Virus record (IMG/VR): IMGVR_UViG_3300046007_007152 | Coordinates: 24,560-88,559 of that record | Source of the DNA: a virus | Reading direction: 5' to 3' (one strand) | DNA length: 64,000 nt | In this document: piece after piece, positions 37,331-44,233 of the stretch | How positions within the stretch are numbered: position 1 is the stretch's first letter | Layout of the letters: every line of letters starts with the position of its first letter | Program-made: the position numbers and the translations under genes | Notes under the pieces: model-generated | Told to the model about the DNA's origin: nothing | The model's database searches: none | The model's input: only the letters and a program-made list of their open reading frames with translations

Positions 37331-37375
37331 ATGGGATCTACCCATTGCTAATGTTTAAGACGGGAACTACCCGCC
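37331..37375 (-). promoter_or_regulatory. Tandem GGGTAG(A/T)TCCC hairpins in gp32 leader
   Basis: On the minus strand the gp32 leader has two hairpins with nearly the same sequence: GCGGGTAGTTCCCGT and ATGGGTAGATCCCAT, the second ending about 2 bases before the AAAGGA ribosome binding site. T4 gp32 represses its own translation by binding its leader RNA. These repeated hairpins are candidates for the binding or nucleation site here. Confidence 0.5.
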
Positions 37376-37405
37376 ACGAACATATGTAATTATAACAAAT
37401 AAAGT

Positions 37406-37633
37406 TTAGATTGGAAGTTTATTTTTTATTTTTGGGAGAAGATTTATTTGCCGTCCCTCTTCTTGAATCTTCTCTACGATTGGTTTGGTGAGAAATTTGG
37501 CTGCAACTTCAGGTTCAATATTCATATCTTCCGTAACTGCAACTATGGCTTCGAGATATGTTACATTCCATCGTTTTACATGATTTTCTATTTTTTTACA
37601 AAACTGTTGTTGTTTTTCGGTATCAAATATCAT
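37406..37633 (-). CDS. 33: Late promoter co-activator gp33
   Basis: 75-aa protein matching the core of T4 gp33, which links RNA polymerase and the sliding clamp gp45 at late promoters. The aligned core is VTYLEAIVAVTEDMNIEPEVAAKFLTKPIVEKIQEE (T4: MSYLEATTAFLEENSIPETQFAKFIPSGIIEKIQSE). It is shorter than T4 gp33 (112 aa): the N-terminal part is reduced, as in marine relatives. It lies beside gp32. Its presence supports use of TATAAATA-type late promoters in this phage. Confidence 0.82.
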   Translation of the reverse strand: MIFDTEKQQQFCKKIENHVKRWNVTYLEAIVAVTEDMNIEPEVAAKFLTKPIVEKIQEEGRQINLLPKIKNKLPI

Positions 37634-37686
37634 TTATATTCCTGTTTTCATAGTTATACATACTTTTATCAATACGGAGAATACGG

Positions 37687-38946
37687 ATGGCAGACACAGA
37701 CAAAGATCTGACAATTGACGTTTCTGGTAACACCGCAAGTATAGCAACTGACTATCTATATGTCAATGGGCTAAGCGGTGACGCAGCACACGTTCAAATC
37801 ATGAAAATGATGTGGGGAACCAGCGGCGAAGCATTTAGAGTTTCCCAATCAACACCACTTCCAGTTAATATTTATTCGACCAACCCGAGCACTGTTTTGG
37901 GTATTTCTGGTTCTGTTTCTGGAACTGTAACAGTCACAAACACAGGAACTGGATCTAGTTTTGTTTATGTACGAGGGAGCACTGGGTATCAACTTCCAGT
38001 AACTGGTAATATTCAAGGTGTTACAAATGGCGTTCCTGTTGCCATCACGGGAAGTGTCAGCCTTCGTCAACCAGTAATCGTTGGAGGTGCTGGATCAACC
38101 GGAATAACCATACAACCAATTACAGTTACTGGTGGTAGATATCTTTCATCATCAAACGATAGTGTAAGTGTTACTGGTTCTGTAACAATCAGTGGTGGTA
38201 GATATCTTAATTCAGTAACCGACACTGTTTCTGTGTTGGGTTCTGACCTTGGAAGTAAAGTACTAACCAGATTGTATGACTCATCTGGTGCAACATTAAA
38301 TTCAACATCAAATGCATTAAATGTTTATTTGACAAATTCAGGATTTACTGCCACAATAAATGTTGGAGCAAGTACTGGTGTATTTAATCATAACAATTTA
38401 CCGCTTGTTGTTGCTGGATCTACTTCAGGTGCTGCTATCGTAGTAAAAGGAGAAAATGGAGATGCGATTGAAGTTACCGCAACAACTCCACTTGATGTTA
38501 ATGTAACTAACGATCTAAGTATTGATGACACTGAAATAGTAAATGCAATAACTCTTGAAACAACTCCGTTAATTTCTAAACTTTCTGATATTAAAACGAA
38601 TACTGCTGTTTTGTCATCTATAAAAACAGACATAACTGGCGGAAATATCAGAGCAAAGGTATCAGAGATTATAAGACCATCAAAAGTAACAAGCGCAACT
38701 AAAACAATTGCTGCAACAGCCACTCAATTGAATTCAAACTTTCCATTGCTTGTGGGTGTCACAGTAAAGGCAAATAGCACAAATACTGCGCTCGTTTACA
38801 TTGGTGGTCCACAACTACTTACAAATCCAAGAGATGGTTATCCACTAGAGGCGGGAGAGAGCATTTATATAGAATGTAATAATTTGAGTGCTCTATATGC
38901 AAGATCGGCAGAAGGTTCTCAACTAATAAGTTATATTGGTTCGTAA
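37687..38946 (+). CDS. Virion structural protein
   Basis: 419-aa beta-rich protein with a strongly repetitive, threonine/serine/glycine-rich middle (GTVTVTNTGTG, TVTGGRYLSS, ISGGRYLNS) of beta-helix or stacked-sheet type. The opening 'SIATDYLYVNGLSGDAAHVQIMKMMWGTSGEAFRV' with a following PLPVNIY recurs in structural proteins of marine T4-like phages. GGAG precedes the ATG. It is probably a decoration or fibre protein; no enzymatic motif was seen. The gene is divergent from gp33 across a 53-base gap. Confidence 0.55.
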   Translation: MADTDKDLTIDVSGNTASIATDYLYVNGLSGDAAHVQIMKMMWGTSGEAFRVSQSTPLPVNIYSTNPSTVLGISGSVSGTVTVTNTGTGSSFVYVRGSTGYQLPVTGNIQGVTNGVPVAITGSVSLRQPVIVGGAGSTGITIQPITVTGGRYLSSSNDSVSVTGSVTISGGRYLNSVTDTVSVLGSDLGSKVLTRLYDSSGATLNSTSNALNVYLTNSGFTATINVGASTGVFNHNNLPLVVAGSTSGAAIVVKGENGDAIEVTATTPLDVNVTNDLSIDDTEIVNAITLETTPLISKLSDIKTNTAVLSSIKTDITGGNIRAKVSEIIRPSKVTSATKTIAATATQLNSNFPLLVGVTVKANSTNTALVYIGGPQLLTNPRDGYPLEAGESIYIECNNLSALYARSAEGSQLISYIGS

Positions 38947-38949
38947 TGC

Positions 38950-40407
38950 ATGTCAGGAACTAGAAGAAATACTAAAAGAGTATACACTCAAAAAGATACA
39001 AGATCATTTTATCTTGTAGCAAACGATGTGTTTTATGGTTTGATTTTTTCTTCTACTCAAGAATTCTATTTTAAGAAAAATAGAAATTTATTGAGCATTC
39101 CGTCTTTGCTTTTTTATGATAATCAAAATAAAGTAATAATAGATTACAGTAATTCTAAAAACGAAGATGATTTATCTTATGTTAGTTCGTTTTTTAATTC
39201 ACTAACTCCTGGCATAACATTCACAATACAAGATGCTTTGTATGTTGATGATAAGTCACAGATTCAGGCAAATTTAAGTGGTACTTTTTCGTTTACCTCA
39301 TTCGATCAAGGAAAAATAATAAGAGCCGAAGTTGTTTCTACCTCAAGACTGATAGAAAGTAACGATTCATATTTTTCTAAATTTTTTACACAAGTTCCTC
39401 AATTATTTAAGAGTTCTTCAACACTATCTTCTAAACAACAAAAACAAAGCATAATCAAAAATTCACTGTCAAATGGAATATATTCTTTTAAACGAATGGG
39501 GATACAAGTTGGCGACTATGTTGAATTTGGTGGAACTACATCTAATGACAATAAAAAATTAAAAGTTATTGATTTATTTACTGATGCGGATGGTTTTGAA
39601 AATATATTAGCTGATGAAGAAATAATAAGTGAAGATTTAATAGGACAACCTGTTCTTTTAAATTTATTTTATACAGGGGATAAACAATCAAATCCAAATC
39701 TGAATGATAAAACATATGGGGTTTGCATGTCTAATGCAACATGTACTCAGGCTCAAAATGAATTTTTGTGCAAAGAAATAATAGAAAAAAATCAACAAAC
39801 ATTTCTATATTATTCACCAAATCAAGAATGTCAAGATGAATTAGAAGAAAGAAATAGATTTATGCAACAACTTGATGGAGTAGAACAAGGAAATAGAATT
39901 ACACAACCTAGTGTTTTAGAACAAAGAAATAGACTTATACAAGAAATTAGTAGAATAGAACAAAGAAATAGAATTACACAACCTACTGAAAATACTTCTA
40001 GTTCTTTATTTACAAATAACAATTTATCGGGTTCGGAGGCGTCGGTTTTACGCTCAATTCAACCTATTGTTAGAAATTATTCTGTAAGACCAAAAATATT
40101 TGGTAAATCAATATCGCTCAAAATATCTAAAAATTCTTTTGTGATTGATGAAAAAGAAACAAAAGAAATAACAGTAAACAAAAACACAAATTTAAAGTTT
40201 ATTTTAGATAATCCAAGTTTAAAATCTTACAGTTTTAAGTTTTCGAATTCAGAAAATACTCTACAAGAAATTACAGAAAACGTGTTAGTATTAGGTACGC
40301 CCGGATCTTCAAATTCATATTCTTCGATATACACGGGAAGTACAGACAAAATAATTTATTTTGTTTCTAATAATTTGAAAACAAAACTAAAAATAATAGT
40401 AAAATAA
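38950..40407 (+). CDS. Hypothetical virion-type protein with short repeats
   Basis: 485-aa protein of unknown family. Residues about 296-345 hold an imperfect repeat of the type (E)QGNRITQPSVLEQRNRLIQEISRIEQRNRITQP, giving a glutamine/arginine-rich helical segment. The C-terminal 120 residues look like an Ig-like beta domain (ITVNKNTNLKFIL ... VLVLGTPGS). It starts 3 bases after the previous stop, so both are in one transcript ending at the 40411-40425 hairpin. No clear ribosome binding site was seen; coupling is likely. Confidence 0.5.
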   Translation: MSGTRRNTKRVYTQKDTRSFYLVANDVFYGLIFSSTQEFYFKKNRNLLSIPSLLFYDNQNKVIIDYSNSKNEDDLSYVSSFFNSLTPGITFTIQDALYVDDKSQIQANLSGTFSFTSFDQGKIIRAEVVSTSRLIESNDSYFSKFFTQVPQLFKSSSTLSSKQQKQSIIKNSLSNGIYSFKRMGIQVGDYVEFGGTTSNDNKKLKVIDLFTDADGFENILADEEIISEDLIGQPVLLNLFYTGDKQSNPNLNDKTYGVCMSNATCTQAQNEFLCKEIIEKNQQTFLYYSPNQECQDELEERNRFMQQLDGVEQGNRITQPSVLEQRNRLIQEISRIEQRNRITQPTENTSSSLFTNNNLSGSEASVLRSIQPIVRNYSVRPKIFGKSISLKISKNSFVIDEKETKEITVNKNTNLKFILDNPSLKSYSFKFSNSENTLQEITENVLVLGTPGSSNSYSSIYTGSTDKIIYFVSNNLKTKLKIIVK

Positions 40408-40410
40408 AAA

Positions 40411-40425
40411 CCCGCATTTAGCGGG
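40411..40425. terminator. Convergent terminator hairpin
   Basis: CCCGC-ATTTA-GCGGG, flanked by A-runs on the left, so on the minus strand it is followed by TTTTTATTTTA. It separates convergent genes ending at 40407 (+) and 40418 (-). Confidence 0.7.
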
Positions 40426-40627
40426 CTCTATTAGAAACTCGTTGTGCTCGTCGCAGATTTTCTTTATCTGCTGAATTTACCATTACCAACTCTGGCGCAG
40501 TTTTATGATACCAATCCATAAACCCAACATATGGTTTTGCATCAGAACACTTTATGCACTTTGTTGTATAAGGGAGTGCTTCTAGTCTGGCTTTTGGAAT
40601 TTCACAACCACATGTTTGACAGTTCAT
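40418..40627 (-). CDS. Small zinc-ribbon protein (DksA/TraR-like finger)
   Basis: 69-aa protein with CQTCGCEIPKARLEALPYTTKCIKC, a CxxC-x17-CxxC finger whose 'I-P-x-x-R-L-x-A-x-P-x-x-x-x-C-x-x-C' spacing is that of the DksA/TraR zinc finger. Full DksA proteins have a coiled coil before the finger; here it is absent, as in some phage TraR-like proteins. It may modulate host RNA polymerase, but this is inferred from the finger only. The ATG at 40625-40627 was chosen because GGAG lies 8 bases upstream. The upstream gene ends 3 bases into it. Confidence 0.65.
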   Translation of the reverse strand: MNCQTCGCEIPKARLEALPYTTKCIKCSDAKPYVGFMDWYHKTAPELVMVNSADKENLRRAQRVSNRAR

Positions 40628-40815
40628 TGTTCTTTCTCCACGCATTTTACTAGTTTACGCTGTATTGCATAAGTGCCATCAAGATGCATTTTACGTTCTG
40701 CAATCGTTTTCTTTCCTAGTGCGCGTTTAGCAACTTGAAATACTATTTGTTTGCGAAAAGCACGACCTTGTGCTTCTGCTCCCATATCAATAACATCCCA
40801 TTTACGTTTAGCCAT
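40624..40815 (-). CDS. Small basic hypothetical protein
   Basis: 63-aa basic protein, no known family. A sigma70-type promoter (40822-40849) puts the predicted transcription start at the ATG, so it may be leaderless. It overlaps the start of the zinc-finger gene by 4 bases, forming a two-gene operon. Residues KRKWDVIDMGAEAQGRAFRKQIVFQVAKRAL suggest an amphipathic helix that could bind nucleic acid. Confidence 0.55.
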   Translation of the reverse strand: MAKRKWDVIDMGAEAQGRAFRKQIVFQVAKRALGKKTIAERKMHLDGTYAIQRKLVKCVEKEQ

Positions 40816-40821
40816 GTAAAT

Positions 40822-40849
40822 ATTATATCAGACGAAACAGTTATGTCAA
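40822..40849 (-). promoter_or_regulatory. Sigma70-type promoter, likely leaderless start
   Basis: Minus strand TTGACA (40844-40849), 16-bp spacer, TATAAT (40822-40827), then 6 bases to the ATG of the 40624-40815 gene. The -35 box lies right after the U-tract of the tmRNA terminator, so termination and initiation are packed together. Confidence 0.75.
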
Positions 40850-40858
40850 AAAATAAAT

Positions 40859-40885
40859 CCGGTTTTTCAGATGCGGGAAAACCGG
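40859..40885 (-). terminator. Terminator of the tRNA-tmRNA transcript
   Basis: Minus-strand stem CCGGTTTT/AAAACCGG with an 11-base loop, followed by ATTTATTTTTTG. It directly follows the tmRNA coding piece and would end the RNA transcript that starts near 41410. Confidence 0.75.
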
Positions 40886-41020
40886 GAAACCCCACTGCTT
40901 CAAGCAGCCATTGCCAGTTCGTTGGCAATTATATTTGCAACTGTTTATTTACGACACTTGTTACCCGTGTCGGGTATCTCCTTCTTTCATACTCTGCTCC
41001 AGTCGATGCCATTCAGCCCC
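40886..41020 (-). ncRNA. ssrA: tmRNA coding piece (circularly permuted ssrA)
   Basis: 5' part of a two-piece tmRNA. It starts at 41020 with GGGGCUGAAUGGCAUCGACU, the usual tmRNA 5' end (acceptor strand plus D-like arm). The tag reading frame is at 40938-40900: resume codon GCA, then AAT ATA ATT GCC AAC GAA CTG GCA ATG GCT GCT TGA, giving ANIIANELAMAA, with the AMAA-type C-terminus recognised by ClpXP-like proteases. A pseudoknot-like element (ACCCGACACGGGU / GUGUCG) precedes the tag, and a P5-like stem (CUGCU-UGA-AGCAG) overlaps its stop. The 3' limit is set by the terminator. Its 5' seven bases pair with the acceptor piece at 41092-41098. Confidence 0.82.
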
Positions 41021-41091
41021 TTAAATGCCCCGCTGCAACGAGGACTTGTTTCGCCATCCCTAAAGTTTGCAGAGGCTTTAGGTTAGGCTAA

Positions 41092-41200
41092 TGGAGCCGA
41101 GGGGATTCGAACCCCTGTGCTGTTAGCATTTCTGTCCGAGATCAACAATACCAAAAGCGTAGTGAGGGACCTGCACCCATGCTCAATCACCGTTTGCAAC
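41092..41200 (-). ncRNA. ssrA: tmRNA acceptor piece (3' end of permuted ssrA; 5' limit approximate)
   Basis: Contains AUGCUAACAGCA (compare the GACUAAGCAUGUAG region of known tmRNAs), a T-arm AGGGG-UUCGAAU-CCCCU and the acceptor strand CGGCUCC followed by A at 41092. CCA is not encoded. CGGCUCC pairs over 7 bp (two G-U) with GGGGCUG at the start of the coding piece, which lies 3' of it in the transcript. AUCUC upstream of the CUAA block can pair with GAGAU in the coding piece (P2-like). In permuted tmRNA genes the acceptor piece comes first and an intervening segment is removed; here it is 71 nt (41021-41091) with an internal hairpin. The 5' end could extend towards 41250. Confidence 0.78.
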
Positions 41201-41251
41201 CAATGATCCTAGTAGGCATCACACACCTAGCCACGCATATACCTTATATAG

Positions 41252-41333
41252 TGCGAGCAGAGAGATTCGAACTCCCGTAGGCGAAGCCATCTGATTTACA
41301 GTCAGACCTCGTTGACCACTTGAGTATACTCGC
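41252..41333 (-). tRNA. tRNA-Tyr(GTA)
   Basis: 82-nt class II tRNA. Acceptor GCGAGTA/TGCTCGC, anticodon loop CTGTAAA giving GTA, long variable arm (GGCTTCGCC), T-loop TTCGAAT. CCA not encoded. Four bases from tRNA-Gly. Confidence 0.92.
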
Positions 41334-41337
41334 TAAA

Positions 41338-41408
41338 GCGGGAGAAGGGGATCGAACCCTCGACAGTTGGTTTGGAAAACCAATACTCTACCACTGAGTT
41401 ACACCCGC
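41338..41408 (-). tRNA. tRNA-Gly(TCC)
   Basis: 71-nt tRNA. Acceptor GCGGGTG with CTCCCGC, anticodon loop TTTCCAA giving TCC, T-loop TTCGATC. First gene of the tRNA-Gly, tRNA-Tyr, tmRNA transcript. Confidence 0.92.
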
Positions 41409-41416
41409 AAGACTGT

Positions 41417-41445
41417 ATTGTAAATTAAAGTTTAGCGCGTGTCAA
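41417..41445 (-). promoter_or_regulatory. Sigma70-type promoter for tRNA-Gly, tRNA-Tyr and tmRNA
   Basis: Minus strand TTGACA (41440-41445), 17-bp spacer, TACAAT (41417-41422). The expected start is a few bases before tRNA-Gly (41408). It lies inside the 3' end of the next upstream gene. Confidence 0.75.
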
Positions 41446-41805
41446 TGATAAAAGTTTTTGAATCTGTAAATCGCACTGGGCTTCTCTTTGAACCCCTGGC
41501 CAAAAAATATAATCTTTTACTTTATTTTTCTTTAAACTCGCTAAAAGTGGAAGAATAGTTTTTTCTATTTCCGTCATTCTGGCTTTTAGTAATTCATCAT
41601 ATTGACTTTTTACTGCCATTGCGCCTTCACATGTAGAATTCATTTCAAGAATCATATCCAGTTTGTCTTTAATTGCAGCAATTTCTGCTGGCTCAGCAAC
41701 GTTTGGTGTTAATAAATTACCAAGTTCATTTTGATCTACGGTGCTGAAACCAAAATCTCCTTCTAGGAGCGATGGATCGATATTGTACTGAAAGGGGTCT
41801 ACCAT
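41425..41805 (-). CDS. Conserved-looking small phage protein
   Basis: 126-aa protein without a recognised name. The C-terminal half is helical (MTEIEKTILPLLASLKKNKVKDYIFWPG ... QIQKLLSLTRAKL), and the 'KDYIFWPGxxR' element recurs in T4-like marine phage proteins. The ATG at 41803-41805 is preferred to an upstream TTG. The gene ahead ends 8 bases upstream. Its 3' end carries the promoter for the tRNA/tmRNA cluster. Confidence 0.6.
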   Translation of the reverse strand: MVDPFQYNIDPSLLEGDFGFSTVDQNELGNLLTPNVAEPAEIAAIKDKLDMILEMNSTCEGAMAVKSQYDELLKARMTEIEKTILPLLASLKKNKVKDYIFWPGVQREAQCDLQIQKLLSLTRAKL

Positions 41806-41813
41806 GTTATTAT

Positions 41814-42080
41814 TTATTTGCAAATAACTTTAATTTTGGCAGAACCTTCCTCACTATCCAGTATTTGTATAGAAGTCACGATTCTATCAACATTAAACTC
41901 AATAGCCTTTTCACCAACCATCACAAAAGGACCTCCTTCAAAGTCAAACATACAAATACTTCCATCATCGTTTGCACTGGCTCTAGTAAAATTAGTTTTT
42001 CCTTCCACAATATAAGTGTTCTTGGAATCCTTTATTACCTTCCTAATATCACCGTATCTAGATTTAAATGTGTATTCCAT
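41814..42080 (-). CDS. Small hypothetical protein
   Basis: 88-aa protein, probably a small beta-barrel (alternating polar/hydrophobic strands: NTYIVEGKT, ICMFDFEGGPFVMV, TSIQIL, AKIKVIC). No family recognised. It lies in a tight minus-strand operon 5 bases from the SPOUT methyltransferase gene. Confidence 0.55.
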   Translation of the reverse strand: MEYTFKSRYGDIRKVIKDSKNTYIVEGKTNFTRASANDDGSICMFDFEGGPFVMVGEKAIEFNVDRIVTSIQILDSEEGSAKIKVICK

Positions 42081-42085
42081 AATGT

Positions 42086-42643
42086 TTATCGAACCACAAA
42101 TGAATTAATTTTAAAACAATAGTTATTCATTATAATACCAGAAGCAGTTCCAACATTAATACTGCGAACAGAACCATATTGTGGAATATAAAGAATATCA
42201 TCACACATACTTAGAACGTTTTCGGGAACCCCAATTTGTTCCTGACCAAAAATCATCACATAATGAATATTTGGATCAAATTGATATTCGTTTACGTCTT
42301 GTGCTTCAGGAACATTGTCAATTCCAAGTAATTTAACTTTTTCTTCATGGGAGGAAATAATTTCTTTAATGTAGGAATTGAGGTTGTCAATAGTTTTAAC
42401 ATGACGGAAGTTGGTATAGTGATGGGTGCCAACGGTTCCCCGCCTGTCGTATTTTTTTTGTCCATAGATCGCTACTTCTTTTGCCAAAAACGCATTAGCG
42501 TTTCGAATAACTGTGGCAATATTAAAATCATTGCCAATATTACAGCAGATAACTGTATAGTTAAAACGCTTATGGTTAAGATCTGCTCTAATAGCGTCAT
42601 CGGACCAATATTTATAGTGATCAATTAGATTTCTTGTGTCCAT
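42086..42643 (-). CDS. SpoU/TrmH-type (SPOUT) RNA methyltransferase
   Basis: 185-aa protein of the SPOUT class, which methylates ribose or bases in tRNA or rRNA with S-adenosylmethionine bound in a deep trefoil knot. Motif 1 is NIGNDFNIATVIRNANAF (NxxxxxR type, Arg in VIRN), motif 2 is YVMIFGQEQIGVPENVL (FGxExxG), and motif 3 is LYIPQYGSVRSINVGTASGIIM (IPxxGxxxSxNVxxA). All three are intact, so activity is likely. Position amid tRNA and tmRNA genes suggests a tRNA target. The ATG at 42641-42643 is used; a TTG 6 bases upstream is possible. It overlaps the preceding gene by 23 bases. Confidence 0.85.
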   Translation of the reverse strand: MDTRNLIDHYKYWSDDAIRADLNHKRFNYTVICCNIGNDFNIATVIRNANAFLAKEVAIYGQKKYDRRGTVGTHHYTNFRHVKTIDNLNSYIKEIISSHEEKVKLLGIDNVPEAQDVNEYQFDPNIHYVMIFGQEQIGVPENVLSMCDDILYIPQYGSVRSINVGTASGIIMNNYCFKINSFVVR

Positions 42644-43073
42644 TTTCAACTAATTCAAAATCATGAGAAATTCTTGACTCTTCGCACAAAGTCATAAAGT
42701 GCCAACCCTTTTTGCACAATGCACCAGGTCGACCAGTTATTTGACAAATTCCATAAGAATCGTCTTCTGCTTTGTCTATTAATGTTTGAATATTCTTAAA
42801 TAGAATTTCATTGTTTGTCTGAACCGTGTAATAGAATCTTAGTCCTCCAAATTTTTCTTTTATTTGAAGAACCTCAAATACTGTATCTGAGTTTTTTTGC
42901 TTTTCTTCTGTCAAATATTGCTCAACAGTAGAACAAACTTTGTCTAGCAATCCATACCAACCATTGGGAAGTTCATTGTATGTTTGTTCAGACATGGTTT
43001 CAAAAACCAGTGGATATTTTTCAATGAGAATATCAATAGGTTCTTTAACCTCTTTAATTTCATTTTCATTCAT
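42621..43073 (-). CDS. Phage hypothetical protein with KEKFGGLRFYY block
   Basis: 150-aa protein of a widespread phage family of unknown function. The markers are NGWYGLLDKVC, then VLQIKEKFGGLRFYYTV, a helical IDKAEDDSYGICQITGRPGAL and GWHFMTLCEES. In many members the last part is a four-cysteine zinc ribbon; here only some of the cysteines remain (CQITG, LCKKG, TLCEES). The role is not known. Confidence 0.6.
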   Translation of the reverse strand: MNENEIKEVKEPIDILIEKYPLVFETMSEQTYNELPNGWYGLLDKVCSTVEQYLTEEKQKNSDTVFEVLQIKEKFGGLRFYYTVQTNNEILFKNIQTLIDKAEDDSYGICQITGRPGALCKKGWHFMTLCEESRISHDFELVENGHKKSN

Positions 43074-43081
43074 AATTTAAA

Positions 43082-43507
43082 TTATCTTGTGTATCTTTTT
43101 CTGCGTTCTTGTGTTATCGTTTCTAAATGTTTTTCGGGATCAACAAATCTACCAGCCATTGGTCTACCAACTGGTTTTCCCTCTACAACTTTACGACCAA
43201 CACCAGGACCTCTTTGTCCCTTTACCAGAGAAGAATGAACATCTCCGGCATGAACACTTGCTGCATGAAGACGATCTCTAACAGAATTTGGCATTTCAAC
43301 ATCGGTATTTAACGCATGTTGTACTGCACCGCGAAGAGTATTATGAGTATCCATAAACGCAGCAATTATTTGGTGATCTTGTTTTTGATTTGTATGCATT
43401 TGCTGCAATCTACTCAAAACTTTATTGTACCGCTCGGTGTGTGCGGAATGAAGATCGGTCATTGCTTGTCTGCAACCAGTCGGTACTGAAAATGTTCTTG
43501 AAGCCAT
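43082..43507 (-). CDS. Hypothetical basic helical protein
   Basis: 141-aa basic protein, no known family. The first 90 residues are helical (CRQAMTDLHSAHTERYNKVLSRLQQMHTNQKQDHQIIAAFMDTH), the C-terminus is basic (RRKRYTR). The ATG at 43505-43507 is preceded by GGAG and by an AATAAATA late-type box, and any longer frame would run through a tRNA. It may be a late DNA-associated or head protein, judged only by charge and promoter. Confidence 0.5.
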   Translation of the reverse strand: MASRTFSVPTGCRQAMTDLHSAHTERYNKVLSRLQQMHTNQKQDHQIIAAFMDTHNTLRGAVQHALNTDVEMPNSVRDRLHAASVHAGDVHSSLVKGQRGPGVGRKVVEGKPVGRPMAGRFVDPEKHLETITQERRKRYTR

Positions 43508-43526
43508 AATATTATTCTCCGTACCG

Positions 43527-43534
43527 TATTTATT
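43527..43534 (-). promoter_or_regulatory. Late-type promoter box
   Basis: AATAAATA on the minus strand, 19 bases upstream of the 43507 start, with GGAG between. It lies immediately after the 3' end of tRNA-Ile. Confidence 0.4.
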
Positions 43535-43539
43535 AAAAA

Positions 43540-43612
43540 TAGGATGTATAGGATTCGAACCTACTGCCACCTCGTTATAAGCAAGGCTGGGCCTCCCAGA
43601 CCCCCACATCCC
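43540..43612 (-). tRNA. tRNA-Ile(TAT)
   Basis: 73-nt tRNA. Acceptor GGGATGT/ACATCCT (one G-T at the end), anticodon stem CCTTG/CGAGG, loop CTTATAA giving TAT, T-arm GTAGG-TTCGAAT-CCTAT. It would read AUA, a codon common in the AT-rich genes. Confidence 0.85.
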
Positions 43613-43618
43613 ATAAGT

Positions 43619-43846
43619 TCACACCCAGTGAATGTGACACTTTTTGTTTGAAACATGACCGTTTTCATTCTTCAAGAGATAATTACTCTTTTGACGATCT
43701 TCGTCATGTCCAAGACGATAGTTTACTTGTTCTACTCCAAAAGTCAACATTTTTTCTTTCTCTAGAAGGTCGATAATCTTCTTTGAGATTTCTGCTGCTT
43801 CTGATTCGGTGCCAAGCAATGGAATATCAATATGAAGTCTAAACAT
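43619..43846 (-). CDS. Small hypothetical protein
   Basis: 75-aa protein between two tRNA genes. ATG at 43844-43846 with GGAG upstream. The N-terminal half looks like a beta-alpha unit (FRLHIDIPLLGTESEAAEISKKIIDLLEKEK). No family recognised. Confidence 0.5.
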   Translation of the reverse strand: MFRLHIDIPLLGTESEAAEISKKIIDLLEKEKMLTFGVEQVNYRLGHDEDRQKSNYLLKNENGHVSNKKCHIHWV

Positions 43847-43858
43847 TCTGTCTCCTAA

Positions 43859-43931
43859 TAGCACGGGTGGGACTCGAACCCACACTGAATCGATTTTAAG
43901 TCGATTGCCTCTGCCTTTGGGCTACCGCGCC
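43859..43931 (-). tRNA. tRNA with TAA anticodon (Leu-type codon UUA), short variable arm
   Basis: 73-nt tRNA. Acceptor GGCGCGG/CCGTGCT (G-T wobbles), anticodon stem ATCGA/TCGAT, loop CTTAAAA giving TAA, T-arm GTGGG-TTCGAGT-CCCAC. The variable loop is only about 5 bases (TCAGT), unlike bacterial tRNA-Leu, which has a long arm. It should read UUA; charging by leucyl-tRNA synthetase is uncertain. Confidence 0.8.
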
Positions 43932-43937
43932 AATCCA

Positions 43938-44216
43938 TCACCTAGAGGTGCGCTCAAGGTGAGAAATACGATCTGACATTTCCTTCTTAACTTCCTCTAG
44001 TGTATAGTATTCACGATCATAACGCATATCAGACTTTAGATCCTTGATATGTGTATGCAGTGAAGAAATGCATAGTCCTAGAAAAGCAAGGCTAGCAACA
44101 CCAAAACCAAAAACGTATGGATTCTTAAAATCTAGGTTTGCAACATTAACAAAACCAAGAATTGAAATTGCACTTAGGATCAAACTGTTTGTTGAATTAA
44201 ATGAACGATAAATCAT
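43938..44216 (-). CDS. Small membrane protein with C-terminal coiled coil
   Basis: 92-aa protein with two hydrophobic segments (about residues 11-26, LILSAISILGFVNVAN, and 33-53, VFGFGVASLAFLGLCISSL), then a charged helical tail (YTLEEVKKEMSDRISHLERTS). Likely to be anchored in the inner membrane with the tail in the cytoplasm. No family recognised. Confidence 0.55.
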   Translation of the reverse strand: MIYRSFNSTNSLILSAISILGFVNVANLDFKNPYVFGFGVASLAFLGLCISSLHTHIKDLKSDMRYDREYYTLEEVKKEMSDRISHLERTSR

Positions 44217-44233
44217 AGTATCTCCTTTAAAAA

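Noticed and set aside
40735-41091. Plus-strand frame of 118 codons
   Set aside because: It lies antisense to the tmRNA and its terminator; the RNA structure explains the sequence better.
42086-42649. TTG start at 42649 for the SPOUT methyltransferase
   Set aside because: An ATG 6 bases downstream removes only two residues and leaves all motifs intact.
43859-43931. Ochre suppressor tRNA
   Set aside because: The anticodon is TAA (reads UUA), not TTA; it does not read a stop codon.
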